NCBI GenBank assembly: GCA_025024175.1
Contig: QCXZ01000001.1
Span: forward strand, 17,670,001-17,734,000
Length of the DNA: 64,000 nt
DNA from: Rhyzopertha dominica
Lineage: Eukaryota > Arthropoda > Insecta > Coleoptera > Bostrichidae
Reading direction: 5' to 3'
The notes under the pieces are model-generated. The model searched no databases. It saw nothing but the letters and a program-made list of their open reading frames with translations, and was not told the origin of the DNA. Within the stretch, counting starts at the first letter, position 1. Each line of letters begins with the position of its first letter. The translations under genes and the position numbers were made by a program. Positions 1 to 12,400 of this stretch are shown piece by piece.

Positions 1-780
1 AAAGTAGAATAATTTGGAGAATTACACCCAGCATTTATTGAAAGAGGTATTTTAAAAAGTTGGTTAAAAGTGAAGGCAAAACGGCCATTTTATGTATTAA
101 GAAAAATAAGAAATAAAATTTTATTGAACGCCTGTTCAAGTGGATTTTCTAAAAATTTCGAAAGAATGGTAAGATAAAGATGGGTTACGTAAAATTAATA
201 AACCTAAAAAGGAAATCTTTCTGTTTCATAAGAAATTTGTGAAGAATTTGTAAGAAAATTATTTAGGCCATATAAATTTCCTGTAAAAAGACATAAAACA
301 TCATCTACCTACTTACCACATACCAGAATATAAAGTGAGAAGGGAAACAAGTTTTTTTGAAAACACCTTTTTTGCTAAATTATTCATAGAGTTCAGCTAA
401 GAATGGAATAAGGGGTGATGAACCCATAGCTAAACCAGGCTTCTGTATAAAATACCTATTATTGAAGCAGAAAAAAATGATTTGACATTAACGAAACCAA
501 ATTATTTGTATGCAATAATGGTAAATTACAATTTTGATCTGGTAGGTTACTTAAGTTTTTAAATATTTTTGGAGGGATGAAAGTAAATAAATTGTTCGCA
601 TCAAAAGAAACAAGACAGCAATCTTTTATAATTTTGAAATTTGTGAGTGTATTTTGAAATTTCTTATGTATTTTTAATTGTAAAGGAATTTCCAAAGTAC
701 AAAACGGAGAATCAGATTCAGCCACTCTGCTAATTTGTAACATGAATAAAACACACAACAGGTCTGATAGGACAACCACA
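1..780 (-). pseudogene. Penelope-like element reverse transcriptase remnant
   Basis: Reading the - strand, this is a decayed reverse transcriptase of the Penelope-like (PLE) type, cut off by the window edge. Visible motifs in order are SFDANNLFTFIPP (about 571..613), which matches the PLE block 'SFDV.SLFT.IP'; then FNNRYF..KPGLAMGSSPL.PFLAELY, matching the 'FxQ..G.aMGsplSp..A' block; then VDD (rc of 300..308) followed by LCLFTGNL and NNFL. Frameshifts and stops separate these blocks, so no intact enzyme is encoded. The family primes reverse transcription in retrotransposition. No ends or PLE terminal repeats are visible here. A LINE RT is less likely because the spacing and the GLAMGS block are PLE-like. 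Confidence 0.65.
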
Positions 781-1586
781 GAAAAGATTAATTGAAAATA
801 AAATTTTTATTGACAATCAATGACGTACATTTTTTTCGTAAGAGTATTTAAGTAACTGCACACACGTACAGATACGCATTGCGCTCTTCTTTAGCATGCA
901 TCTTAATTATTTTAAATGACCAGATGCTTCTTTCATCTTATATTCTGTAATTATTTTTATTTACACTCTATCTTCCCCATTTGCAAAATAAAACGTTTAA
1001 CTAAATATGACTTTTGCTAAAAAACTATTGAGAGTGTGCAGTTATGTGAACAAACACGACCGCTTTTTTACATTTCACGCTAATATCTTCTATACAAAAG
1101 CCGATCTAGGTGTTTCAGCGTGGAATGCCGGAAATCCCGTAAGAACATCATCTTATTTATTTATCTAACTCCGACACGGCAATCTCCTTTAATCCTACAA
1201 ACATGCCGACTGCAAAAAACAACCCCCATTAAAATTGTCTCCTATGTATCTCATTCCTTATAGAAAGAGCTGGTAAAAAAGCTCCATTCAAAGTGCCGCT
1301 GTTCACATGTTTTATGTGTCAATAGGATTAGAGTGCACGGATAGAGTGACAACGTTTATCTGATGAAATTTAGAAATCTAATCTGTGTAAAAATTTATCT
1401 CGCAGCGCGCCCCGCTACTTAGGCTGTTTTCGTGGTATATGATCCGTAAAACATGAAAATTGGGGTCGGAAACTGCTACGTTCAGATCTACCTGGCTTTA
1501 TACGTGCTTCCATCAGAATAAATTTGGGTATAATGGGGCACTTGATTTGTAATCTATACCCAAAACATAATTACAGAGCTTCGATG
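781..1586. other. AT-rich intergenic stretch, nothing recognised
   Basis: I see no reading frame with homology, no clear repeat and no RNA gene in this stretch. Confidence 0.5.
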
Positions 1587-1943
1587 CAGTGGCGTAACGT
1601 CTTATCAAGGTATGCATCGCAGTATTTGCTGCGCATAGGTAGATGCTTAAAAGTTAAAACATAAACGACACATACGCCAATATGTGAATTTTGTGTATTA
1701 GCGAATGCACGTGTCAATAAGTCCATACTACATACATAGTACTTTTCTGTTGTTTTCAATAAAACGCATTTACAAATGAGCACCTTCATGTTATGTCCAA
1801 ATTTTTTTTACATGCATTAGTTTGAGACCATTTAGTCATGTTAAAATAGGTGTAGTAAGTTTGCTTACCAACATTGTAGTCATTGCTCCGTGTGTAACTG
1901 TACTTTAATCCAAATGTAAATAATGAATTTAACTACGCCACTG
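1587..1943. mobile_element. Candidate MITE with CAGTGGCGTA termini
   Basis: CAGTGGCGTA begins at 1587, and its exact reverse complement TACGCCACTG ends at 1943, giving a 357-bp segment with 10-bp terminal inverted repeats. The terminus resembles hAT-type ends and nearly matches the better-supported element at 15237..15613. The flanking 8-mers do not match each other, so target-site duplication is not demonstrated and chance pairing remains possible. No transposase is encoded inside. Confidence 0.4.
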
Positions 1944-2559
1944 TTCTCCATTCAGTCCCTAAGCTACTATTAAGAGATTTCCACAAATTCTTGTACTTCT
2001 TCAGTGTAGGCGGCTGTCTGAAGCGATTTGTTGTAACCACTTACCTACCTTTTTCCTACACGTGAAGTACTTTAACCTAATTACGGGCTTTGATTTTTCT
2101 CATGACCCACGACGCGACGGTGTTGGAAATGCTGTCATTTTTGTATGAACAGTCATCCAGAAATTCTAATATTAGATTCTAATGCTGCTTTTATTTGGCA
2201 TCTAGAAGCTTCATGTCAATGTCAGGATTAGGATTACTGTTTATATTGAACTCTCTATCCTTTGCGCCCTTCGGTTGCTGTGTTCAAATACTCTTTGTAG
2301 TTCACTGCAATTATACATAACACGTTATATACGTTTTGTTTAAACTAACATTTCATTATAATAACCAGTTAATCTAAGCTATCACTAATAGCAGTCTAAA
2401 ATTTGACTATAATTTTGAATTTAACTGCAATAAGTACATTATCATTGCACTGTTTCTACACATAGTCTCCTTATAGGTCTATGCAATTTTGCCATCGTTG
2501 TGGGGGTTTCTCAATGCAACTTTTGTAGAAACATTGTGTGCGAAATCACTCACTCACAT
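1944..2559. other. Intergenic, nothing recognised
   Basis: AT-rich sequence with no homology I can name. Confidence 0.5.
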
Positions 2560-3064
2560 CACCATCGTTGTGAAATTTTGAGTCACCCAATAGCCGTATT
2601 AGCCGTGCAAAGAGAAGTGTTTAAATCGTGACTATACGGTGGATGTAGAAGAACCTCTTATTCATTTTTTAAGGACATTTGTAGAGAATTGGGCAGTTTG
2701 AGGGCAACCGTTTCCTGCAGTAGAATTACACTCCTGATTTAACTGTTTCTCCTTTTCGATTACTGTCCGAAAAGATGGGAGACATAACTTTAAGGCTGAC
2801 TTTAACCTTAAAGTAATTGGTTTTTTCCGATTTTAAGGATTTATTCTGACGCCACTTTAGAACTTTTGACCTTTTTGGCTCTGGCGTAAAATTGTGAACT
2901 CGGGTTTCCTCGCAGATGAGTAAAGAATTTAAAAATACATGATAATCTTGATATTGACTACGAAGCTTAGTCGCTGTTTTTGTTCCATATTCAGCAACAT
3001 TGGTACCCATCTTGCGCATATTTTTTGGCAATCCAGACGGTAATTTCTTTGAAGTTGCCAACAT
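2560..3064 (-). pseudogene. mariner-type transposase fossil
   Basis: On the - strand a 112-codon open segment (3064..2726) carries CEETRVHNFTPEPKRS, which corresponds to the mariner block 'GDETWVHHYEPETKRQ', and further on KVMSPIFSDSNRKGE, matching 'KVM.TVFWD..G'. After a stop, HPPYSHDL (rc of about 2628..2645) matches the 'HPPYSPDLAPSDY' block that carries the last catalytic Asp of mariner (DD34D) transposases. The first catalytic Asp has become Glu (CEET), and stops interrupt the frame, so it is inactive. The N-terminal DNA-binding half is not recognisable. The family cuts and pastes at TA sites. Confidence 0.7.
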
Positions 3065-3068
3065 TTGT

Positions 3069-3160
3069 AATATAACGGACGTTCATAAAAAAGTGTCAAA
3101 CAAGCCATGGTTAGAAGCTGTGATGTAAATTAGTTCGTATAATTTGATGTATGCATAAAA
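3069..3160. repeat. Direct repeat, copy A
   Basis: 'TATAACGGACGTTCATAAAA' and what follows (AGTGTCAAACAAGCCAT, then ATAATTTGATG) recurs diverged at 3650..3755. Copy A begins a few bases from the mariner fossil, so it may mark an end of that or another element. Confidence 0.5.
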
Positions 3161-3649
3161 ATAAGCCGTTATTACTGTTACCTGCGAAAACGTTTACAAA
3201 TCGCGGAATACCCTACGAATAACTTCAACGTTAGTCTGTTGGGCAAGCAACGATACACGACATACCCTCACTTGTTTGGTAATCGAGAATCGACACAGAG
3301 TGACCACCACTGCGACGGCAAAAACCATCATTAGCTTATTTGATTGACCCGTTATGTGACTTTCAAGTACAGAAATGTCTCTGTTTGCAGGAATAAGGTC
3401 GTTTATCAACTTAATGTTAGTTCGGATTGTCATAAATTTCGGATCTCGTGAGTGCAGTAAATTTTGTACGCCCCTCCTTAAGCTTCTTATTATGCACTAT
3501 TAAAACACCTAGGTTTTGGTAGGGTGGATTCCCTATGTTATGCTTGAAGATCCACAAAATATCACCTGTTTTTGATACCCTTATTTAGAAAAAATAACTG
3601 ACAATTACCTATTAAATAAATGCAATTGAAATTATTATGACTTGTACGC
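3161..3649. other. Between direct repeats, nothing recognised
   Basis: This spacer separates two copies of the same repeat. No coding homology was seen. Confidence 0.4.
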
Positions 3650-3755
3650 TATTATAACGGGCGTTCATAAAAAACGGATCAAGTAAGCCATTATTTATCT
3701 TTTTAACTTAACGCCTGCTGTATAAATTATTGATATAATTTGATGCACATTGATA
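3650..3755. repeat. Direct repeat, copy B
   Basis: 'TATAACGGGCGTTCATAAAA' then ACGGATCAAGTAAGCCATT and later ATAATTTGATG, in the same order and orientation as copy A at 3069..3160, about 580 bp away. Confidence 0.5.
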
Positions 3756-4601
3756 TTTGTTCAGATCGACGTATTCATCGTTATTTGCAGTGATGAAATA
3801 GTAGTAGGTATACCTACACTCTCCAGTTATCAGAAATGGTAAAATAAATTTAATACAAAAGTTGTTCTAATATTACCTAATGCATGTTTTCCCAAAATAT
3901 ATAAGTTGTCCAAGCTACTTGACATTTTCCATTGTTTATTATGTTTCCTTTAANTANCATTCGAAGTTTGCGAGATCGGGCGACACAGCTGGGCACTCAT
4001 AAATGTCCCACAACTAATTCACTTACTTGTGAAGTTTTCATCCAGGCGGTAATGCTGCTGTGATATCATGGTGAGAAATTCCGCTACAAATTCCTACGTT
4101 TAGTTCGTTTTTTACAAAGTAAATAAGTTTTGTGGTTAAGAAGTCTATCAAAATAAAATAGCCTCCTAGATGTTCAATAACTGATCTGTGGTCTTGGAGT
4201 CTGATTTCGGTTCATAACATCACCGACCACGACAGCGTAAACCTGATAAACTAACTATGCTTAAGGACATCTGACGTACTGTTCTGGAGTTGAAATCATA
4301 AGCATTTGAACATCCTGAGATTGGAAATTCAGTGCCGTAACGACTTAGGTATAAAATTAAACCGTTTTGTTGTTTGTGCTAGAAGTTGTGTAAGACTGAT
4401 ATATGTACCTTTATATTACTCTATTTCAGTGCGAATAATAATTTTGATTAACTTTGTACTGAAAGTCTTATGAAGCTCCAAATAATTTTGAAATGGTGCG
4501 ACTAAAAATCAGTCTCTCAATTTGAAATCTTCTCGCAGCTAATACGTAGGCAGCTTAGCAATGAAAAAGTCATTCCTTAATAATTTTTATTTTTGTTGCA
4601 G
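3756..4601. other. Non-coding stretch upstream of a terminal exon
   Basis: Nothing recognised. If the exon at 4602 is real, this is intron. A T-rich tract followed by GCAG at 4598..4601 forms the acceptor. Confidence 0.4.
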
Positions 4602-4727
4602 GTAAGAATGGCCAACAGCTTGCATGGAGCGCACCACGGACATCACGGTGCCGTATCTTCGAGGTGTCATGGACCAACAAGGCATGGTCACCCTCTTCAA
4701 GTAGGACTCCCACTTACCCCTCCCTAG
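4602..4727 (+). CDS. Possible 3'-terminal exon of a His-rich protein (partial)
   Basis: A pyrimidine-rich tract ending TTTTTGTTGCAG (through 4601) is a good splice acceptor. The frame that follows is open for 41 residues to TAG at 4725..4727. The peptide is His/Gly- and Pro-rich (LHGAHHGHHGAV near its start, PLTPP at its end), and these stretches stand out from the surrounding AT-rich noise. An ATG lies at 4608. An AATAAA signal follows at 4851. Such tails occur in insect developmental transcription factors, but I do not recognise the protein and cannot see its upstream exons. It could also be a chance frame. Confidence 0.4.
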   Translation, partial: VRMANSLHGAHHGHHGAVSSRCHGPTRHGHPLQVGLPLTPP

Positions 4728-4850
4728 ATCCTTTAAAAAGACCAAAAAATTAGTGCAATGTGCCAGAAAATTCGGGTTCTTCAACGATACTGACTGAAAT
4801 AAGGATTTTTCATAATTTATCCTTCAGTGATGTTTTTCAAAAGAGCACGG

Positions 4851-4856
4851 AATAAA
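4851..4856 (+). terminator. Polyadenylation signal AATAAA
   Basis: A canonical hexamer 124 bp after the stop of the candidate terminal exon. Confidence 0.4.
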
Positions 4857-6340
4857 AGTTATTATTCGTATTGTTGTTCGATTAGCTTTGTCCGAAATCA
4901 TAGTGAAAATGTTAATTTAAACTGTATAAAGCAGATTTTTTTTTAAATAATTTATTTAAAAAAATAGCTCTTTTATTTTCGTCGATCTTTGTCAGTAAAT
5001 TATTTTTAGGTTACTTAGTTTTTTTTAATGTATTATCGGGCATAATGTATAGTAAAAAACTGTGTATAGGTATTGATATCTTATGTTAGTTAAATAAATT
5101 ATGTTTTTTTATTATTATTTTATTTTCATTATACCTTTTATTTATTTTCATTCAGCTTTCTTTCCTCGTTCTAATTAGGCTTTATTCCCATTTGATTTGT
5201 ACAAAACAATTTCCAAAATTTTGAATTTGATTTTTAACTCTGGCGATAAGAAGATTTTAATTGTTAATGATAATTAGAAACATGTTAAACTTAAAGAACG
5301 GTATCAATTGGTTGCATCTATTCACTTGTATACACATTACATTACCGCTTGTGTTCATGAGCCCATTGTGAAAGGAAAGTAACTTCATTTCCTTGTAACA
5401 TCAAGCAGCATTGCATTGTAATCCCTCAGACCTTTTGTAAATATTATATATGAGCAAAATATCGCTTAACTGACACATTTAAAAACATTACCCGCTCAGT
5501 ACAATTTTGTTTGGCGACGATAACAACTTCTGTTTTACTTCAGGTAGGTATGTTTGTTATTATTAATCAAAAATCATTAATTCAAGTTTTTCATTTACAC
5601 AGAATTGAATTTTAAACAATACAGAAATGACATATTTATCAACATTTCAACACTTGATTATAATTANACAGNTAACAAACTGGTATCGTTAATAGAAAAT
5701 TATAATTTAATTTTGTTTTTATTGTTTTGACTTTGTTTTGCTCACTCTTTTGCATTAAATAATATATCCTCATTTAACGAGAAATTTTATAAATTGTTTT
5801 GCAACTCGCATTTATTTTATACGAATTGTTTCTTCTTGGATTACAACAAATTTATCGGATGGCGGTTTTTGTTGTATAAAAATAAGAACACCTAGTAATA
5901 ATTGTTTGACTTTAGTTTAGTTTAGATTNTAGTGCACATGTTTACTGAAGTAAAATAGGTAGACCAGTAAAACATAATAACTGGTGGAACCTTCTTGTGA
6001 TGTCTCATTCTAAGCTATTTGCTCGGCATCATGAAACGCCGTTAGAGTCTATGGAGGAAGAAGTAAATTGTTTTGTACTTATAATGTGTGTTTATGGTTC
6101 CTTTGCTTTTTGGATAAACTGCCGGGCGGTCATGTTGGCTTTGATGAGGACCAAAAGAGATCTGCTGCCATGAGCAATAGTCCTCACACCATTACTCTGG
6201 TCTCGTTGTTCACCACGTTTGTCCCTAAAGAAAACAGATGTAGTTCCGGATTCCACTGTGCTGGTTCTGTGCACTTATTTCGGTTGGTAAAGCCAATCCT
6301 CAATGTTGTGCTGGAACAATGTTAAAACAATAATACATGC
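4857..6340. other. AT-rich intergenic stretch
   Basis: Mostly simple AT-rich sequence with a few undetermined bases. A more balanced patch at about 6110..6290 is open on both strands but matches nothing I know. Confidence 0.4.
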
Positions 6341-7079
6341 TGTTGTATACCTACCAATTTAGTGTATTAAGGTCAGTACAGATGTACCTAATCGAAGGTC
6401 ATTTTAACTTGTACGGTTGCATCAGCCACAAAGACGTGTTCGCTTATCACTTTTATGATTCTGTTACGAAGAACTATAAATGTAAGAACATTCTAGGAGC
6501 TCACTAACGAGCTACCCTTACTAGTACGAACCAGCAAAAGTCTAGGTAAAAGAGTCTCCCAACATCATTTTGGCGCAGTCAGTAGGTTATCCATCAGATG
6601 ACCAGAAGAACAGAAGTTTGAAAAAATCAACGTCTACAAAACCAAGTCAACCAGTGGGTATCCATCCAACCTACTCGGGAAAAAAACGCTGCTTGCTGCT
6701 ACTGCTGGTTTATTATACAAACTGTAAGACTNACCTAACAAGTCTGGTNGCTCTACAAAATCCGTGTGCTTATATAGTAAGATTTGCTCGTAAATTTAGT
6801 CTTATCAGAACACTTGCAAGAATTTGGCAATAATTTGATAACAGTTATAAATGTTCTTTTACATAGACTTTTGCTGGTTCGTACTAGTAAGGGTAGCTCG
6901 TTAGTGAGCTCCTAGAATGTTCTTACATTTATAGTTCTTCGTAACAGGATTATAAAAGTGATAAGCGAACACGTGTTTGTGGCTGATGCAACTGTACGTG
7001 TCAAAATAACCTTCGATGATAAATAAGATTAGGTACATCTGTACTGACCTTAATACACTAAATTGGTAGGTATACAACA
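6341..7079. mobile_element. Foldback element with about 215-bp inverted arms
   Basis: The left arm (6341..about 6552) and right arm (about 6855..7079) are near-perfect reverse complements. The outer ends are TGTTGTATACCTACC and its complement, and the inner ends lie near CAAAAGTCTA.GTAAAAG. The right arm has about 12 bp absent from the left. ATGC flanks both sides (6337..6340 and 7080..7083), a likely 4-bp target-site duplication. The roughly 300-bp centre has an open + strand stretch with no homology. This is a non-autonomous DNA transposon; the 4-bp duplication does not fit Tc1/mariner (TA) or hAT (8 bp), so the superfamily is unassigned. Confidence 0.85.
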
Positions 7080-10000
7080 ATGCGTACGAAACCTATACAT
7101 TCAGCGGCAAACATCCTTATTGCAATAAGCCTTCTATGTTTCATAAACTGTTAGTGAACTGGTCCTTTTGAGCTGAAAGGCTAAAACGACGATCTTGTTG
7201 GTGGAAATTTGCAGGTATTCTTGCTTTAGGCTTTTATACTGACGAATCAGAAAAGCTTTTAGAAGCTCTACCGCAGAAATCCACAGAGTAAACTTTTAGT
7301 TTTTAAAGAAAAAAATTAGAAAGCAACAAAGGCCAAAATTTTATCTTAATAAAAAAATCACAGTTTATTTAAATAAAAGAAGTAATACTGGGTGTTCTTG
7401 TTTCTATAAGCCTAAGGATCTTACAAAATACTAACTAATGAAGTTTTTTTCAATTAAACTATTTTTCATTTTTCTGCATAGGCTTCTAATATTCGTCATT
7501 TTACAAACACTATTATCTTGCTGCGCAGATATACATATATTAGGAAGTAAGCAATAGGAGGAAACAGAAACTGTTTTTTGGATGACACGTTATGTGGGAT
7601 TTGAGCTAACTCCAAGTTAAGCAACAAATGTATACTTGACTGAAGCTGTTCATCAAAATAGCTTTTTACAGCTTTTTTTGTAGGTTTCCTCCTTACATCT
7701 GAATTTACCCAGTTTTAACTTTCCGCAAGTATTTATCTCATGCTATTTCTTCTCGAAAGTGCTGTAAACTTTTGATACTTGGTTTAGAAATTACTTTGAT
7801 GTTTATTGTTCCAGTATGCAATATGATAATATGTGATAAACCGAAACCACTAGACGTCCGCTGTTGTTTTTACTACGATTTAAAGGCAATATACGCATGA
7901 AAAATAATTGAGATTCAGTCCTACTGAACACCAAATGTTTCTTGCTATAACGGAAACAATATCACTAAATAACAAAAATAGCAACATCAATAACAACGTC
8001 ATTATTAAAAGCTAAACCAATTCGTGCAATATGGGTGTCATACTTGCTAGCTTACAGGTGTGTAACAAATAGCAAAATTTCTCAGATTGAAATTGGAAAC
8101 CAATCTGTACCCAACAAAGGATCTTGCAGAGCACTTCGTTTTGGCATAGTGTTTCTCAAACAAGGGCTGAAAGATGGTATCATAGCGAAGTAGTCATATT
8201 TCCGTCTTGAACGGCAAAAAATGCGCGATTATTTCTTAAAAACATCGTTAATCTGCCCATAGTGCAACGATCTACCGAATCATTTTACGCGTATAAGGAA
8301 CGATATACATGCTTTCAGACGATTGTCCCATGTCCTTAGTCCTTGTCGACAAAAGGTCAGCAGGTAAAATCACTAGCGTCCCTTTCACAGTTGCTCCCCA
8401 AATCTAGCTACTGTGTTGTCGCTAAAGTACTGACACATACACAATACGGAATGGCACTTTTTTAGGACGCCTTCCAGTCAACCAGGCAAACGTTGCACGG
8501 AATTTCTGTCGCACGTTTGCTCACAGTAATCTGGGCATTTACGGCTTCGAAATTGATATGTTTAAAGTTGTCTAAATTTCTTCAATGAAGGATGTTTTAA
8601 CCAAATACCTAGGCCGACAAAAGGCGGCAGTACAATTGTAAAAATACCGAATACAAACAGAAATTGACACTTGAAATTTCGGATAAAGCAAGCCGTGAAC
8701 TGGAGAGTTGACCTGCAGACGGCAACTTGCTCTTTTGGGTGTCGAAATAAGAACGATACATTCCTTTCCTGTTCATCATTAATCTCCCTAATAACGATTT
8801 CCTTTATTTTGATGTTGTGTTTTTGATATAATTCTAAGGCTTACTTTTAAAAGCATTCATATATTTCAATAGTAAACGAAGAATTTCGACTATGTTTTTA
8901 CGAAAAGAGCTTATCCATTTAAGATACAGAGAGTATATCAAATTAAGTTGGTTAAAAGGAAGGGTTGAAATTGAAAAACTTAATACGTGTATACTAAATT
9001 TTATAATTAATATTATTACTACCTAACAGTCTGAAAAGTGTCATTTTTTCAAAAACAAGAAAAGGTTTACAGAACATTAAAAAACAAGATATATGCACAA
9101 ATGAATATGAGACATTAAACTATTTATTTATTTCGATGACTCTTGTAAGATGTTATTCGAATCAGTGGCTTAATTTTAATAGAAGTAATCAAATTAAGTC
9201 AAATTATTATTGAGATTTTAGTCATTTATGTTAAAATGTCACGTTTAATAAATGCTTTACAGTTTACAAACCAAAAGCTTAAAATTAATGGAAGAAACAA
9301 AAATTGCAATAACATCTAGATTTTTTATTTAAAATAATAAAGTTAGTTACCTCTTTTGATACAGCTGCAATTCTTGCAATAGCATAATTAGCTGAATAGA
9401 GCATTTCATGATTCTATAAGCTTTGCATAAGTTGATAAAAATGCACCGTAGAATAATTAATTTAACATTGTAACATTGTATTCCTTGATGTACTGATATT
9501 AAGAAAGTGAATTGTACAAACGCACAAAGTAAGCATTAGAATATAATGTGTGTGCAGATTTGAAAAGTTAAGCGGAGCCCATTCTGTCTTTCGAATGCGG
9601 TTTTAGAATTTTCATCGCCGTTTGTGGTGACTTTTCAAGACCGCACTTTCAAAATGGTTGTACAATGAATATTCCATACATAAGATGAATAAATTTTATC
9701 GTAAAAAAGAAAAAAGTTCAGCAATAACAAATCTATAGTACGTTTCTGCAAGTTCTGCTACAATTTTCAGTAACCAAATCTCGTAAGTTATAAACGATTT
9801 TCATAATGAATACGGATGAAAGTTATTTACTTATGTGTGGGTAAAATTGTTGACATACAACAACACAAATTTTGTTATCTGTTACAGGGGGGACCGCAGA
9901 ATGACGTGAGCACCGCCCGGAGAATGGCGCACTACTGTTTTTTAAATACATAATGTGATAGAACTGTTGATATTTGTATGTGTAAATGTTCGGTGTCTAT

Positions 10001-10219
10001 ATTATCCTTGGCAAAGAACTTAGCCGTTTGTGGCAACTTGTGCGTATATAAGTGCATTAATATCTATATGGTGTTTTTCTAGTTTCACCCAAGTTCCACA
10101 AATTCCTTACATTTTGTCCCTTTTGAAAAGCAATTTTATAGTTTCTTTGTGTTATTTTTATCTTAATTTCGATTCGACACGTAAAATCCACCCCAGCAAT
10201 AAATTTATATAAGCGTAAA
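7080..10219. other. Gene-free stretch
   Basis: No homologous reading frame found. The segment at about 8020..8770 has a more balanced composition and repeats a short 'CGACAAAAGG' motif, but I cannot assign it. Confidence 0.4.
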
Positions 10220-10620
10220 GAACCCCTTGCCTGTGTTTCAGGGCTACACAATACAGCAGCATCACCCCTTTCTCGAGTTAAACAAAAGTGAAAACATTTC
10301 CTACAATTGCGGTAAATTATTACCCCAGATATATCGTAAAAATGTGTTGGTTATTTGTAGAAGTAAAGTGAACCAAATCGAGTAATTTACTGCTACATGA
10401 CATGAAATTTATATCAGCGTGTGCCGTTCCACCGTGTTGCCTGAGGAAAAGATAAAAGGTTGTTAGCATATTTATCAACATCCGTTGGGAACTCAACCAT
10501 TAGTGGCTCTGATTTATATTTGACACTTGTCCCCCGAGAAACATGTCAAAACAATGTATAAGTGTGTAAAGCCTGTTGTTTCCCTATAATTAGAAAATGC
10601 CCTTCCTAATGCCTCCTTTT
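10220..10620. promoter_or_regulatory. Candidate regulatory island
   Basis: Composition is less AT-rich than the flanks, with no open frame. GATA-type sites (AGATAA, TTTATCAA) and other short motifs cluster here. This is a guess from texture, not demonstrated conservation. Confidence 0.2.
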
Positions 10621-12179
10621 AAGAAGTTTCGGGTAGGGTACTAGAAACCAGGTGGAGGAAAATAAAATATGTTCGCTGACAAATCAGAATCCCTCAAGCG
10701 CCACTGCTTCAAAAAAGGTACCTTGCTTTTGGAAAGTATTATGGAAATATTATGTACTTGTTCAATTAGGTAAAGGGAAAGAGGTATAAAATAATAAAAT
10801 ATGAATGAATTGTTAATAAAAGTACCTACGGCGGTTATTCAACAAGATTGCCCATTTATACAGACTTCTATCTCTTAAACTACCTTATGCATTTTGGAAT
10901 ATCAAAAACAGATTTGTGATAAATGCGATGCAGTTTTGTTATTGTTGTGACAAAATCAAACCCACACCTTCACTATCCAGGGGGCTATATCCCATCTGTT
11001 TTATAAAGGAATGTATTTCTTGACTGTGTGAGCCACTTTGTTATAATATATTTATCTACATTATCATTGTAGGTAGAAGCATTTTTTACTACTTAATAAA
11101 AAACTGCTTGTGTTCTATAACGCGAATCAAAAGTCTAGCTCTAAATCATAAGCAAAAGGATAAATTGTTACAATATTTGTAATATCCGTGGGAGTGGGAC
11201 ACATTCTATATTGCTGAATTAGGTACTCATGCTACGTGATACATTGCAAGAAAGTGATATAAGGTAAGCTGGTCGTTTCGTCCAATATGTATTTATATTA
11301 TGAATATTGGTTTCATATATAAGTTTATTCAAAAGATACAATAGTAGTGAGAGTTTGTCGTTTTTATTTCCTTACATGAATACACCTGCGTTAAGATAAG
11401 TTTGGCTGATTTGTAAGTGGAAAGGTATATAATATCTTATTAAACCTTCTTATTCCATTAATATAATGCAAACACGAGATTTACGCTTTTCGCATTTATC
11501 CCTTATCTATCATTATAAAACAAGAACTGTGCATAAAATCACAATAATTAAATTATGACAACACCAACGGCACACATACCGTAATTTGTTTACCGAGCTT
11601 GTGGCTCTAAGTAGATTTTTTTTTAACAAATTATAAACGTGGTTGGAGATCCTAAGGTAATAGTTTTAAGGCTCTGAGGACATTCTAAGATTGTCCCATT
11701 CAGTTGAATTTGAGAGTACTAATTGATCATACCACCGAAAAACATTACAAACCGATTTAAGAGTGTTTATAACTTAATCATCAGTTTTAGCCTACCTACT
11801 GATATTATCTAAGTAGACACCCTGTCAGCTAAAGTGATTTTACGTTTATCGAAGTAGGAATAGGTCCGAGTACTATCTGCACTTACACTAATGGATAAAA
11901 ATAGAGCAACATTTTCAAATTTTTGACGAAAGGAAAGAGACACGCCAACCTACATAAACAGCTTTAGAAGTTATTCTGTAAATAATTTTAAGCAATCAAA
12001 ATGTTTATATAAATTAATATTTACAAATTATTACCTTATAAGATTAAATAACGAAGCAACAGTAATTATTGGCAAGAGTTGGCGAACGAAAGTAAAGCAA
12101 CATGTAAACTCAGCGACTAATTTTTCTTAACTAGATTGAATATTCGCTATAAAACAAGTATGATCGGACGCACTAAGAT
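10621..12179. other. Gene-free AT-rich stretch
   Basis: Nothing recognised. Confidence 0.5.
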
Positions 12180-12400
12180 TAGTAATTTGTTGACATTCAT
12201 ATGAGTTTTTTTAGGGATGAAGTCAAGCGACCGAGTAGGGCACTCTAAAATCTTTTTCTTGTCTTAACCACTCTAATAACTATGTGTGACTTATGCTGTG
12301 GGTCATTATCGTGCTGGTAAACAAAGTGCAAATGCCTCTCTCATTCTGGAGGCACCCATTCGAGTGCACTAAGAATTTCAATATTAATGTTAGCAAGCGC
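12180..12400 (-). pseudogene. Tc1-type transposase fragment
   Basis: On the - strand the peptide FVYQHDNDPQHKSHIV (about 12290..12328) matches the Tc1 catalytic block 'FQQDNDPKHTS..V', in which the Asp of DND is the second catalytic residue. It is followed by VVKTRKRF and stops where 'WL...I..L.WP' is expected. Only this C-terminal section survives. It differs from the two Tc1 elements at 52.9-55.8 kb. Confidence 0.5.
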
